64,000 nt of DNA from Pseudopedobacter beijingensis (GCF_042678145.1 NZ_JBHUDG010000001.1:186001-250000), one strand, 5' to 3'. Numbered from the stretch's first letter, positions 23,537 through 33,945 are shown. Made by a program: numbers and translations. The notes: a model not told the origin generated them from the sequence alone.

Positions 23537-26500
23537 ATGAAGTTCAAAATTTACGTGGGCGGTTATTTGTGCTTGTTAGCAAGTTTACTTTTTAGTCAGC
23601 TTACCTTAGCACAAACCAAAGTTAAAGTTCAAGGAGTAGTGAAATCCACTACGGGCGAAACCCTTCCCGGAGTTTCGGTAGCCATTAAAGATACCAAACA
23701 AGGAACATTGACAGGGCCTAATGGTGAGTATACCATTTCTGTAGAAACCGGAAAAATGTTAGTGTTTAGTTATCTGGGGTTTAAAACGCAGGCAATTGGT
23801 GTATCAAAGGCGGGGGTGGTTAATGTGAGTATGGAGGAGATGATTAATGCAATGAACGAAGTAGTGGTGGTGGGTTATGGTAGTCTCAAAAAATCAGCCA
23901 TTACATCTGCAGTAAGCAAATTGGAGAATAAGAACTTGGATGAAATTCCAACTTCTCGTCTGGACAATGCCCTTATTGGTAAAATTGCAGGAGTTACCGT
24001 TCAGAATGTTAGTTCTGAAGTTGGTGCTGAACCTGTTGTACGTGTAAGAGGTTTTAACTCTATCAGTGCAGATTCATCTCCTTTGGTTGTAGTAGATGGT
24101 TATCCTGTTCCTGACGGTCTTTCGTTTGTGAATCCACAAGACGTAGAATCTATTGAAGTGTTAAAGGACGCTGCATCAGCCTCTATTTACGGCTCCAGAG
24201 CGGCTAATGGCGTTATCTTGATTACCACTAAGTCTGGTACACCAGATAAGCCCAGAATATCTGTAAAAAGCTATTATGGCTTTAAAAACCCATATAAGCT
24301 GCATGATATTCTGACGATGACCGAATATGTTAATAAATTATATGCAGAAGCGGCGTTAAGAGAAAATGACCAATCTGTTGCAGCAAATAGAAAAAACCTG
24401 ATTTTAGATACAGAGAGAGCTGCTTATATCATAGAGAACCAGATTACCGGTTATGCTACAGATTGGCAGGATATGGCATTAAATGATAATGCCGGTATTT
24501 ACAACGTTCAGCTGGGCGTTTCAGGAGGTAAAAAAGATTTGAAGTACTATGTTTCCGGGAGTATGCAAAAGGATGAGGGGATTATGAAATTTAGTCAAAA
24601 TGACAGAACCACGTTTAAAGCTAAAATTGATGGTAACCTCACCAAGAAATTAAAATTCAGCTTAAACTTTAACCCTTCATATATCAAAACAACCAAACCT
24701 TCTGCAAATTATACAGATTATTACAGATGGTATAGCTTTGTGCCTGATTATCATAATGAGTTTACAGCGGCTTATGTAAGGCAGAATGCACAATGGGCAG
24801 GTATTATGCCAGGGGACTATGCGCAAGCCCGTCATTTTAATGGTTTATCTTATGCAGGTTATATGCCTGATGGTTCTTTTTGGCAAAGTACAGGAACTGT
24901 AGATCCATGGAATACAGCAAATAATACTCCATTGTCTATTTCAAATAGGGAGTCTATAGCCAGAACATCTTACAGACTTATCTCTTCCGGAGATTTATCT
25001 TATGAAATTATTCCTAAACTAATATTCAAAACTTCGTTGGGAGGATATTATACTTCGGAGGAAAGTACCACATTTACTCAAAGTAATGCTAAACAGGATG
25101 GTGCTATTAACCAGGCACTACTGGTTGGCAGAACTTATAAAGATTTACTTTGGGAAAATACTTTAAACTACGCTTACTCAAAAAGGAAGCACAACTTTAC
25201 AGGATTATTAGGTTATACAGTTCAGCAAACCTGGATAGATAATTCCAGTATGGCAGGAATGGGGTTTCCAACAGAAGACTTCCAGACTTTAAACCAGGCG
25301 GCCCAAATAGATAAAAGCAGAACGTTTACTTTAAAAGACAGACTGGGTTTAATATCTTATTTAGGTAGGTTAACATATGATTACAATAGTAAATATATGT
25401 TAACGGCAAGTTTTAGAACAGATGCGAGTTCTAATTTTGCATCTGGCAGAAGGTATGGCTTTTTCCCATCTGTATCAGCAGGTTGGAATGTTACCAGTGA
25501 ACCTTTCATGAAAGATGTAACCTGGTTAACAACCATGAAACTGAGAACCAGTTATGGTGCAACAGGAAATAATAAAATAAATAGTTTCTCTTTTGAAAAC
25601 CTATTGTATCCGGCTCATTATAGCTTTGGTGCAGGCAATGGAGAAATTAATTCTGGTTTAGCTCCAAATTCATCAGTAATAGCCAACCCATTAATTACCT
25701 GGGAGCGTACTTTCGAGTCTAATACAGGTTTAGATTTGGCTTTCTTACAAAACAGATTCAATCTTTCGCTGGAGTATTACAGATCCGTTACCGATAAATT
25801 ATTGTTTAACCAGGCAGCCATGGGCTTTATTGGTTCAGATGAGTTTATCAATAATATCGGAAAAGTAAGAAATAACGGTATTGAGGTTGAGTTTAGTTCA
25901 AGCAATTTTAAAAACAAGAATTTTGAGTGGACTTCATCTATCAATTTTGCCAGAAACAAAAATAAGTTGTTAGAGTTAGGCGGAGAGCCTTTCCAGTATA
26001 ATTATGGCGAAAGAAACGAAATTTACGCCGCAATAGTAGGCCAACCTTCTATCCAGTTTTTTGGATATAAAACGCAAGGAGTATGGAAGTCTGCAGATGA
26101 AATTACCGCATCAGGAATCACTTCTGCTATTACCAGCTTTGCTACTCCAGGTGGTTTGAGATATGCAGATACCAATGGAGATAACATTGTAAACACAGAT
26201 GATAGGGTTGTTTTAGGAACTCCTTTTCCTGACTTTACATGGGGTTTTTCTAATGCATTTAAATACAAAAGCTTCGATTTGAATGTGCTGGTACAAGGTT
26301 CGCAGGGAGGAAAGGTCATTAATGGTGATGCTTATTATAACGAAACCAAAAGATTCAATAAAAAATTCAATAGCAATGATCGCTGGTTAAGCGCTATGTA
26401 CCCAGGTGATGGTAACACACCATATTTTACTACCGGAGCAGATTGGATGGTTTCTGACTATGTTTTAGAAGATGCAAGTTATATATCGCTAAGAAATGTT

Positions 26501-26734
26501 ATTCTGGGGTATACCTTACCCAAAAAATCATTAAAAAAATATGGATTAAATGCTGTTAGGGTTTATGCATCAGCAGATAATCTGGCTTATTTCATGGGTA
26601 AAGGTTATAGAGGCATCAACCCGGAAGCAAGGGTAACTTCAAATGCTTATAGTTCTCCTTTAGTAACAGGATACCAGAGAGGTGCTTTCCCTTTAATGCA
26701 GACATTTACATTTGGTTTAGACCTTAACTTCTAA
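23537..26734 (+). CDS. SusC/RagA-family TonB-dependent receptor
   Basis: A 1065-residue outer-membrane importer of oligosaccharides. It has a signal peptide (about residues 1-26, ending LTLAQT) and an N-terminal carboxypeptidase-D-like domain (VKVQGVVKSTTGETLPGVSVAIKD...GEYTISV). A TonB-box region follows (EVVVVGYGSLKKSAIT), then the plug domain (VRVRGFNSISADSSPLVVVDG, IEVLKDAASASIYGSRAANGVILITTK) and a 22-strand barrel ending in phenylalanine-rich strands. It lies 11 bases upstream of susD. With two PL6 lyases downstream, import of alginate oligosaccharides is the likely job (inference from context). Confidence 0.95.
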   Translation: MKFKIYVGGYLCLLASLLFSQLTLAQTKVKVQGVVKSTTGETLPGVSVAIKDTKQGTLTGPNGEYTISVETGKMLVFSYLGFKTQAIGVSKAGVVNVSMEEMINAMNEVVVVGYGSLKKSAITSAVSKLENKNLDEIPTSRLDNALIGKIAGVTVQNVSSEVGAEPVVRVRGFNSISADSSPLVVVDGYPVPDGLSFVNPQDVESIEVLKDAASASIYGSRAANGVILITTKSGTPDKPRISVKSYYGFKNPYKLHDILTMTEYVNKLYAEAALRENDQSVAANRKNLILDTERAAYIIENQITGYATDWQDMALNDNAGIYNVQLGVSGGKKDLKYYVSGSMQKDEGIMKFSQNDRTTFKAKIDGNLTKKLKFSLNFNPSYIKTTKPSANYTDYYRWYSFVPDYHNEFTAAYVRQNAQWAGIMPGDYAQARHFNGLSYAGYMPDGSFWQSTGTVDPWNTANNTPLSISNRESIARTSYRLISSGDLSYEIIPKLIFKTSLGGYYTSEESTTFTQSNAKQDGAINQALLVGRTYKDLLWENTLNYAYSKRKHNFTGLLGYTVQQTWIDNSSMAGMGFPTEDFQTLNQAAQIDKSRTFTLKDRLGLISYLGRLTYDYNSKYMLTASFRTDASSNFASGRRYGFFPSVSAGWNVTSEPFMKDVTWLTTMKLRTSYGATGNNKINSFSFENLLYPAHYSFGAGNGEINSGLAPNSSVIANPLITWERTFESNTGLDLAFLQNRFNLSLEYYRSVTDKLLFNQAAMGFIGSDEFINNIGKVRNNGIEVEFSSSNFKNKNFEWTSSINFARNKNKLLELGGEPFQYNYGERNEIYAAIVGQPSIQFFGYKTQGVWKSADEITASGITSAITSFATPGGLRYADTNGDNIVNTDDRVVLGTPFPDFTWGFSNAFKYKSFDLNVLVQGSQGGKVINGDAYYNETKRFNKKFNSNDRWLSAMYPGDGNTPYFTTGADWMVSDYVLEDASYISLRNVILGYTLPKKSLKKYGLNAVRVYASADNLAYFMGKGYRGINPEARVTSNAYSSPLVTGYQRGAFPLMQTFTFGLDLNF

Positions 26735-26745
26735 TTGAAATCAAG

Positions 26746-28338
26746 ATGAAAACGATATTAAAACACAATAAAACTAAGATAGCGGCATTTTTGATGGCAG
26801 TAGGTTTAGCCTCTTGTCAAAAATCAATAGATATTCAACCCATATCAAACGTACCTGTAGATAATTATTACAGAAATTATAAAGAGGTTAATAATGCCTT
26901 AACAGGATGCTATAACGGTATGCAAGGTCCATTATATTCAGAATGGATGTTTACAGAGTTACGAAGCGATAACTCTAAGCAAGGCGTTCCTAATAGTACC
27001 AACGTGGTAAATGCAGAATTAAATGCATTGGATATGTTTACCTTAAACCCTTTTCACGAAAGAGTTTATGATTATTGGTTAGCCACCTATAATAATATCA
27101 GGTCTGTTAATTATGTCTTGAGAAGCTTAGGGGTAACTTATGAAAATAAGCAGATTGTAATAGGTAATGGAAGTGCTCAAATGACCCAGGCAGAAGCCAA
27201 TAAAGTTGTTGGTGAAGCCTTGTTTTTAAGAGCCTATCATAACTTTAATTTAGTGCGCTTGTTTGGAGGAACTTTCCTGATGGATAAGCCATTTACACCA
27301 CAGGAAGCAAAATTGAAAGACAAAAGTTCGGTACAGGACTTATATGATTTTATTATTGCAGATTTAAAAAAGGCAAACGAAGTATTTCCAAATATAGCTT
27401 TTACAGCTACTTCGGTGGCAGACCTGGGAAGAGCCAATATCTGGGCTTCAAAATCATTACTGGCAAAAGTTTACCTGACATTAGGCGGGACATATAAAAG
27501 CGATGCGCTTACTTTATTAAACGATGTCATAGATCATAGTGGTTATGGACTGTTAACAAGCTATGCAGATGTTTTCTCTATAACTAACGAAATGAATAAG
27601 GAAATTATTTTTGCAGTAAGGTATAAGGCCGGAGGTTTGGGTATAGGTTCTCCTTTTGCTAATTTATTTGCCCCTACAGGAAGCGGTAATGCGGTGGTGA
27701 ATAATGATGGTAACGGATATAATTTTCCTACAGAGGAAATGAAAACCATTTATAAAGTTGGAGACAAACGAAAAGAGGCAACTATTGCTCAATATACATC
27801 AACCAAGCCCTACGTTAAAAAATTCCTTTCTCAGGTTTCTTTAAGATACGATGCGGAGAACGATTTTCCTGTAATCCGTTTTTCAGACGTTCTATTAATG
27901 AAGGCAGAAGCCATTGGTTTTGATGGTGTAAATGGAGAGGCAGTGGGTTTAATCAATAAAGTAAGGGAAAGAGCAGGTGCTGCAGACTATGGTTCCAATA
28001 CAGACTTTACCTCTAAGTTTTATAAATATCCGGCTAGTGGAGCAGCAGCTTTGTCAGATGCAGAATCTTTTAGAAAAGCTTTGCTAAACGAGAGACGTAT
28101 AGAGCTGGCTTTTGAAAACCAAAGATATTTTGATATTCTACGTCAGCCAGATGCTACCCAAATCATTAAAGACCATTTTGCGCTGGAATTTGCAACACAT
28201 TATAGTAAAATAACGCCACCCATAACTTTGGTCGCATTACAGGCTAATGTTACTCAGGATAGATTGTTGTTACCTATTCCGCAAAAAGAAATTGATAAAA
28301 ACGATCAGTTGAAAATTGGTCAAAATGCTGGTTATTAA
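26746..28338 (+). CDS. SusD/RagB-family surface glycan-binding lipoprotein
   Basis: 530 residues with a lipoprotein signal (MAVGLASCQKS, Cys about residue 24). The SusD fold is recognisable from NNALTGCYNGMQ, NNIRSVNYVL, GEALFLRAYHNFNLVRLFGG, the C-terminal RFSDVLLMKAEAIG and RKALLNERRIELAFENQRYFDILR. SusD proteins cap the SusC pore and capture glycans at the cell surface. The gene directly follows its SusC partner. Confidence 0.95.
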   Translation: MKTILKHNKTKIAAFLMAVGLASCQKSIDIQPISNVPVDNYYRNYKEVNNALTGCYNGMQGPLYSEWMFTELRSDNSKQGVPNSTNVVNAELNALDMFTLNPFHERVYDYWLATYNNIRSVNYVLRSLGVTYENKQIVIGNGSAQMTQAEANKVVGEALFLRAYHNFNLVRLFGGTFLMDKPFTPQEAKLKDKSSVQDLYDFIIADLKKANEVFPNIAFTATSVADLGRANIWASKSLLAKVYLTLGGTYKSDALTLLNDVIDHSGYGLLTSYADVFSITNEMNKEIIFAVRYKAGGLGIGSPFANLFAPTGSGNAVVNNDGNGYNFPTEEMKTIYKVGDKRKEATIAQYTSTKPYVKKFLSQVSLRYDAENDFPVIRFSDVLLMKAEAIGFDGVNGEAVGLINKVRERAGAADYGSNTDFTSKFYKYPASGAAALSDAESFRKALLNERRIELAFENQRYFDILRQPDATQIIKDHFALEFATHYSKITPPITLVALQANVTQDRLLLPIPQKEIDKNDQLKIGQNAGY

Positions 28339-28369
28339 CATGAGTTCAGTAAAAGTAATACTAAAAGAT

Positions 28370-29695
28370 ATGAAAAGAATTAATAAAATACTTGTATTTC
28401 TTCTGGTGAGCATGGTAGTAATGTCTTGTAAGAAAGAGGATAAAAAAGCAACTGCTAATGTAAGTGTACAAGCAGATGAGTATATTTTTAATATGGGGAA
28501 TAAGAAATTATCTCCAAATAGTGACGTAGAAGTAAATGTTAAGTCTGATGTAGGTGTACAGTCTATATACAGTTACTTAATCAGAGGCAATAAACCCGAT
28601 TCCTTACTTGGAATATTTTTTCCGGAAGAAGAAGATAACATAAAAGACTTAAGTATAGTTTTTCCTCAAAATCTTTTTCAAAAACCAGATATGTCGCAAG
28701 TAAAAGGTATAAAAATGATGGTTAAAAGCTTAAATAATGCGGCTACAGAAGGCTTTGTAAAAATAGATGCTTATTTTCCTCATTTACCTAAATTATCAGG
28801 TTTTCCAACCAACGAAAAGTTAGATGATAATGATCAGATTGTTATTCAGGGAAAAGCCGAATCTGAAAATGGAATCACTAAAATTGAAATTCTTGATGAT
28901 TCTACAGGGCCTTTTACTTTAGTTCATTCTATTGACAATTTAAACAATGCTAAAAGCTATGATGTAAATTACACTTATACTTATAGACCGGGAGCAAATA
29001 ATGTTCAAATTGTACTTTATGATAAAGAAGACTTTTCTACAAATCATATTATAAAAATTGGAACAACACCTTACATCCTTAGAGAAGATATAGTTATGAA
29101 CGCGCAGGGAGATAACGTAGCTAACTCTGTGGCAAGTTGGGTAAATGATTTAACCTGGACAACCTTTGGAAACTGTGATTTGCATGAGTTATCTAAAAAC
29201 AGCTCAGATCCATTAAAAGACTATCAAAGAGTAGCGTTCCTTTTTTATGGAACAAGCAGCAATGCTACATTTTATCAGCCAGCAAATGCTAAATCTATTG
29301 CTAAAAACTTTTATTGTGGTAAAAATGCATGGGGAATACCAGAAAGTGATATTTCTACATTAAAAACCAGCAAGTTTAGGGCAATAATAAAAAATCAGAA
29401 TGCGGCTACAGAAGCAGTTTATGCAAATATCGAATCCGGGAATATTTCAACTTTAGACGATACTTTTTTTATAGGTATTACTGCCCCTAGCTCAAGTCAG
29501 GCTAAATATGTGGAGAATCCGGCAGATGGAAATGCAGCAGACTTTAATGCTACTACGAGAAACCTGATTTGGATTAAAGTTCCCAAAGAAAATGGAGGAG
29601 AACTGAATGTAATATTAAAAGTAAAGGAAGTTGATTATGTTACTACTAATAACAAATTTGCTACCATTAAATTTGATATGTACGTCCAAAAATAA
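28370..29695 (+). CDS. Surface lipoprotein of the alginate-type locus (SusE position)
   Basis: The start ATG at 28370 gives 441 residues with a clean lipoprotein signal (KILVFLLVSMVVMSCKKED, Cys about residue 20). An upstream in-frame start at 28316 would overlap susD and bury the signal, so it is rejected. After a polar linker the protein is beta-rich: PHLPKLSGFPTNEKLDDNDQIVIQGKAESENGITKIEI looks like an immunoglobulin/PKD-type domain, followed by a second beta domain. No catalytic motif is seen. Position after susD suggests a glycan-binding SusE/SusF-like role; the family is not recognised. Confidence 0.75.
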   Translation: MKRINKILVFLLVSMVVMSCKKEDKKATANVSVQADEYIFNMGNKKLSPNSDVEVNVKSDVGVQSIYSYLIRGNKPDSLLGIFFPEEEDNIKDLSIVFPQNLFQKPDMSQVKGIKMMVKSLNNAATEGFVKIDAYFPHLPKLSGFPTNEKLDDNDQIVIQGKAESENGITKIEILDDSTGPFTLVHSIDNLNNAKSYDVNYTYTYRPGANNVQIVLYDKEDFSTNHIIKIGTTPYILREDIVMNAQGDNVANSVASWVNDLTWTTFGNCDLHELSKNSSDPLKDYQRVAFLFYGTSSNATFYQPANAKSIAKNFYCGKNAWGIPESDISTLKTSKFRAIIKNQNAATEAVYANIESGNISTLDDTFFIGITAPSSSQAKYVENPADGNAADFNATTRNLIWIKVPKENGGELNVILKVKEVDYVTTNNKFATIKFDMYVQK

Positions 29696-29710
29696 GTTTT
29701 ATTGGCTATG

Positions 29711-29856
29711 AGGCTGTCTCAGATTAGTGAAATTTGTCATTCTGAACTCGTTTCAGAATCTAAAATATAGTTATTTAGCTCTGTGATAATAGATTTCCTA
29801 ATATAGAGATAGGATCTGAGATAAACTCAGAATGACGAATTTTTTTGAGACAGCCT
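29711..29856. mobile_element. MITE-like palindromic element
   Basis: 146 bases bounded by perfect 11-bp terminal inverted repeats (AGGCTGTCTCA at 29711-29721; TGAGACAGCCT at 29846-29856). A second, nearly perfect inverted pair lies inside (GTCATTCTGA type at 29737 onward; TCAGAATGAC ending 29835). No ORF. It sits between the SusE-position gene and the first PL6 lyase. A shorter relative with ends AGGCTGTATCA occurs at 45540-45610. Either a non-autonomous transposon or a REP-like hairpin; it may also act as a transcription attenuator inside the locus. Confidence 0.75.
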
Positions 29857-29873
29857 TATTTAATTAACCGTAA

Positions 29874-32204
29874 ATGCTGAAACATATTATATTATTATCG
29901 ATTCCGCTATTATTAGGAAAAGAAACCTTACAAGCCAAAAACATCACCGTTTCTTCTCCTGCCGAGCTTAAGCAAGCAGTTCAGAAAGCAATACCCGGTG
30001 ATACTGTTTTTCTGGAAAATAAAGAATGGAAGGATGCAAAGTTGGTTGTAGAAGGGAAGGGTACAGCCACAAAACCTATCGTTATTGTACCCAGAAGTAT
30101 AGGGAAAGTCATCATTACAGGGCAATCCTATTTAAAAATAGCCGGAGAGTATTTAGTCATCAAAGGACTTCATTTTAAAGATGGTTACACGCCGGAAAAG
30201 GACTTGATTGTTTTTAGAGTAAACAACGATAGGTTGGCAAACAATTGTCGTTTAACAGAATGTGTGATTGATGAATTTAACAATCCCGAACGCTTTAGAA
30301 ACGAAAACTGGATAGTTTTATGGGGAAAGAATAATAGAGTAGATCATAACACATTTATTAATAAATTAACCGCAAGTCCGGTTTTAATTGCCGAACTGAA
30401 TGATGAACGCAGTCAGGATAACAACCATAGCGTAGACCATAATTACTTTAAAGGTCGTCAGCGTTTTGGATCTAACGGAGGAGAAACGATAAGAATAGGT
30501 GTTTCCAGATATTCACTAACCCCATCAAGAACCCAGATTGTAGATAATTACTTTGAGCATTGTAATGGCGAGGTAGAGATTGTTTCTATTAAATCAGGAG
30601 AAAACAATATCAGTAGAAATACTTTTTTTGAATGCGAAGGGGGCTTGGTTTTAAGACATGGATTGGGTAATGTGGTGAATGGAAACTTGTTTATAGGAAA
30701 CAACAAACCATTTACAGGTGGAGTAAGGATTGTTAATCCCGGGCATCGGGTAACCAATAACGTCTTTTTGGAGCTAAAAGGAACCGCATTCAGATCCCCG
30801 CTTTCTATTATGAACGGTGTACCAAACTCACTAATCAACAGGTATTATCAGGTAGTAGATGCCAAAATAGAAAACAATACATTTGTTAACTGTACTCCGC
30901 TTACTTTTGGAGCAGGTAAAGATGCCGAGAGGACCTTATCGCCACAAAGGGTAACATTCCAGAAAAACTTATTTGTAAATGCCAGTGATCCCGTTTATCA
31001 GGACGACAACAATGATGGTGGTGTAATTGTATCCAATAATGCCATAGATAAAAGTGCCGTTAGCAGAGAAGGATTTACTCAGGTAAAAATTACCAATACC
31101 GTAAAAAACGGAATTACAGTACCACAGGCTAAAAATTATGGAGCAGATCTTAAACAACTTGCGTTTATTACAGTAAATCAGGCAGGAGCCAAATGGTACA
31201 ATACCAATCAGCAAATAGCTAAAAATAAAAATACCACAACATACATAAAAGCATCGGACACTAAAAAAATTCAGGAATTAATTAATAAAACCCATGCAGG
31301 CGATACCATTATCTTAGCAGAAGATGGTTTCTATAAGTTAGAAGAAGGGCTCATCATCAATAAACCTTTAGTTATAATGGCTGCCAAACATCTGAATAAG
31401 AAACCAGTGTTTGTAAATGCATCCTTCAAAACCATTCCGGCATTTATTACTATAGAAAACGGAGGATCATTAGAAATAAAAAATATTGCCTTTCAGGGTG
31501 CTTTTGAGAGCTATGGAAACGTACAGGCAGGAATCAGGTCAACCGATAAAGCAATGAACAGGCATTACAACCTGACGGTAGATGGCTGTGAGTTTTATGA
31601 TTATAACGAAAGCTCCTTTGCAGGTATCAAAGCATCAAAAAATACTTTGGCAGATAGTTTGGTTATTAAAAATTCCTTATTCAGAAATATTTCAGGGACG
31701 GCGGTAAACGTAGCAGAGGAAAAAGATGATAGAGGAGCCTACGGAGCCGAATACACTATTATTACCAATACCGTTTTTACCAATGTAATGGGGAGTGCAG
31801 TAAATGTGTATCGTGGTGGAAACGATGAAAGCACACTGGGGCCTTTTGTAACCATAGACCATTGTACCTTTAATGAAATTGAAAATCGGGAACAAGGAAC
31901 CGTGGTAAGACTAGTAGGGGTACAGTATGCTGCCATTACAAATAGTAATTTTGCCTATAGTGGACAAGGTGGCCGTGCCATAGAATTTAGAGAATTTAGA
32001 TGGGACGAAATTCTGGTAGATTATTGTAACTTCTATAATGCAGGCAGGGTAGAATCTTTTTATAACAAAGTTTTGGGTAAAAACATTTATGAAATAGACC
32101 CTAAATTTTCTGATGTAACTCAATTAAACTTTAAGCCTCAGAATGAGTCTTTTTTGAAATTAAAATCAGCAGACGGAAAAACAATAGGCGCAACAATCCA
32201 TTAA
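29874..32204 (+). CDS. PL6 family alginate lyase, two beta-helix domains
   Basis: 776 residues with a hydrophobic N-terminal signal (HIILLSIPLLLGKETLQAK). The N-terminal right-handed beta-helix (about 25-410) carries the PL6 hallmarks NGGETIRIG, EIVSIKSGEN with K240 and LVLRHG with R261. The 21-residue K-R spacing equals that of characterised PL6 enzymes. A second beta-helix fills about 440-776, as in the two-domain PL6 type that dimerises and acts exolytically on guluronate-rich alginate. The product would be unsaturated uronate units or oligomers. Dermatan/chondroitin B activity, the other PL6 specificity, is possible but less likely. Confidence 0.9.
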   Translation: MLKHIILLSIPLLLGKETLQAKNITVSSPAELKQAVQKAIPGDTVFLENKEWKDAKLVVEGKGTATKPIVIVPRSIGKVIITGQSYLKIAGEYLVIKGLHFKDGYTPEKDLIVFRVNNDRLANNCRLTECVIDEFNNPERFRNENWIVLWGKNNRVDHNTFINKLTASPVLIAELNDERSQDNNHSVDHNYFKGRQRFGSNGGETIRIGVSRYSLTPSRTQIVDNYFEHCNGEVEIVSIKSGENNISRNTFFECEGGLVLRHGLGNVVNGNLFIGNNKPFTGGVRIVNPGHRVTNNVFLELKGTAFRSPLSIMNGVPNSLINRYYQVVDAKIENNTFVNCTPLTFGAGKDAERTLSPQRVTFQKNLFVNASDPVYQDDNNDGGVIVSNNAIDKSAVSREGFTQVKITNTVKNGITVPQAKNYGADLKQLAFITVNQAGAKWYNTNQQIAKNKNTTTYIKASDTKKIQELINKTHAGDTIILAEDGFYKLEEGLIINKPLVIMAAKHLNKKPVFVNASFKTIPAFITIENGGSLEIKNIAFQGAFESYGNVQAGIRSTDKAMNRHYNLTVDGCEFYDYNESSFAGIKASKNTLADSLVIKNSLFRNISGTAVNVAEEKDDRGAYGAEYTIITNTVFTNVMGSAVNVYRGGNDESTLGPFVTIDHCTFNEIENREQGTVVRLVGVQYAAITNSNFAYSGQGGRAIEFREFRWDEILVDYCNFYNAGRVESFYNKVLGKNIYEIDPKFSDVTQLNFKPQNESFLKLKSADGKTIGATIH

Positions 32205-32216
32205 CAATATATCACC

Positions 32217-33572
32217 ATGAATTATAGACAGCTAACCTTCTCTTTTCTGTTATCTATAGCTCTGGCTTCTACAGCTTGTGCTTCCGGAAAAAATGCAGAA
32301 GAAATAAGTATCAATCAAAGTACAAAAAACGAAGGGAATACCTATACTGTGGCTTCAATTGCTGAATTTAATGCACTGAAACTTAATCCTGGAGATAAAG
32401 TTATCTTCAAAAAAGGGATATGGAAAGACCAGCAAATTAACATTAAAGCCAACGGAACCCAAGAGAAACCAATAGTTGTAACCGTAGAAAAAGCAGGAGA
32501 AACCTTTTTTACGGGACACTCCAATTTAAAAATAGATGGTAACTGGCTAACGGTTGATGGTTTTGTGTTTAAAGAAGGCTATTCAGAAAAAGCGGATGTG
32601 ATTCTATTTACAAAAAATGCATCGAATAGCAGAATCACCAATTCGGCAATAATAAATTATAACCACCCAGACAAAACCTTTGATTATAAATGGCTATCCC
32701 TAAATGGCGAAAATAATAGGGTAGACCATTGTGAATTTACGGGTAAAACGCATCAGGGAACAACGTTGGTGGTTTGGCTGGCAGAGAAACCAAACTATCA
32801 TCAGATAGATCATAACTACTTTGGTCCGCGACCAGCTTTAGGTGTAAACGGAGGAGAAACCATCAGGATAGGAACCAGTACCTGGTCTATGCATGATTCC
32901 TATACGTTGGTAGAAAACAATATTTTTGATAAATGTGATGGCGAAATGGAAATTATCTCCATAAAATCGGGACATAACACCATTAACAATAACCTGTTTT
33001 ATGAATGCGATGGAACGGTAACTTTCAGACACGGAAATAACAATACCGTTTCTAATAACTACATCTTGGGGAATGGTAAGAAAAATACAGGCGGAATCAG
33101 GGTTATTGGTGAGAATCATAAGGTTTTTGGAAATTATTTACAAGGTTTAGATGGTAGTGGACTAAGAGCAGGTATCTCCCTGATGAATGCTTTAGAACAG
33201 CCTCAATTACATGAATATTGGCGAGTAATTAATCCCGAAATTACCAATAATATTATTGTAGACTCTAAAGAAGCCATCAATATAGGTTCGGGAAAAAATA
33301 CTACCAGAGTATTGCCACCTAAGGGAGGCTTTTTACAGCATAATGATATAGTAAATACCCGTACGGTGATAAAAATAGAAGATCAACCAGAGGGAACAAT
33401 TATAGATAATAACCGGACAGATGCAGCGTCTTTACCTACAGGTTTTGTGAAATTAGGAACTGATCTGGTAAAGTCAGATGGTATCTGGCAAAGGAAAAAC
33501 GAAGTGAAAACTCCGTTTTGGAAAAAAGAAAAGATAGGACCAGTATGGGATACGGCTAAAAAGGATTTTTAA
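32217..33572 (+). CDS. PL6 family alginate lyase, single-domain lipoprotein
   Basis: 451 residues with a lipoprotein-type signal (LLSIALASTACASG, Cys about residue 22), so probably anchored to a membrane. One beta-helix with the PL6 motifs NGGETIRIG, EIISIKSGHN (K250) and VTFRHGN (R271), again with a 21-residue spacing. It lacks the second beta-helix of its neighbour, from which it is separated by 12 bases. Single-domain PL6 enzymes are often endolytic, so the pair may divide the work: one cuts chains at the surface, the other trims oligomers. Exact preference (G, M or MG blocks) cannot be read from sequence. Confidence 0.9.
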   Translation: MNYRQLTFSFLLSIALASTACASGKNAEEISINQSTKNEGNTYTVASIAEFNALKLNPGDKVIFKKGIWKDQQINIKANGTQEKPIVVTVEKAGETFFTGHSNLKIDGNWLTVDGFVFKEGYSEKADVILFTKNASNSRITNSAIINYNHPDKTFDYKWLSLNGENNRVDHCEFTGKTHQGTTLVVWLAEKPNYHQIDHNYFGPRPALGVNGGETIRIGTSTWSMHDSYTLVENNIFDKCDGEMEIISIKSGHNTINNNLFYECDGTVTFRHGNNNTVSNNYILGNGKKNTGGIRVIGENHKVFGNYLQGLDGSGLRAGISLMNALEQPQLHEYWRVINPEITNNIIVDSKEAINIGSGKNTTRVLPPKGGFLQHNDIVNTRTVIKIEDQPEGTIIDNNRTDAASLPTGFVKLGTDLVKSDGIWQRKNEVKTPFWKKEKIGPVWDTAKKDF

Positions 33573-33945
33573 CAGAGCTGGGTTTAAACTCAACTTTATT
33601 GTTTAGTAGCACCCTGATTGAAGGGTTAAAAAAACGGCGCTAAAATCATTGGTGAAACAGAGAAAGGACTTTGTTTGGTAAGCGATAATATCAATAAAAA
33701 ATGGTATTTTTCTTATTAAGGACAGAGTCCTTGGTTTTTAAAAAGAGAGATGGATTTTATAGATAATCTTCTGTTTTTCTTTAACACAATAAGCTTATTT
33801 TTAGCCTTTATGCTATTTTGAGATATCAAATAAGAAATAGTAGTTTTTTGCTTTTTAATCTTTCATTTTAGTGTATTATTGGTTAAATTGGTTTTTCTAA
33901 TCAATCTAAAGAGATTATTTCTCTAAAAAACAACATCTCCTAAAG
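33573..33945. other. Intergenic region, no gene seen
   Basis: AT-rich, with stops in all frames and no intact domain. I see no strong hairpin immediately after the PL6 gene, so transcription may run into the phased repeat that follows. Confidence 0.45.

Noticed and set aside
28316..28369. Upstream in-frame start for the SusE-position lipoprotein
   Set aside because: It overlaps susD and would place 18 residues before a good lipoprotein signal. ATG 28370 is preferred.
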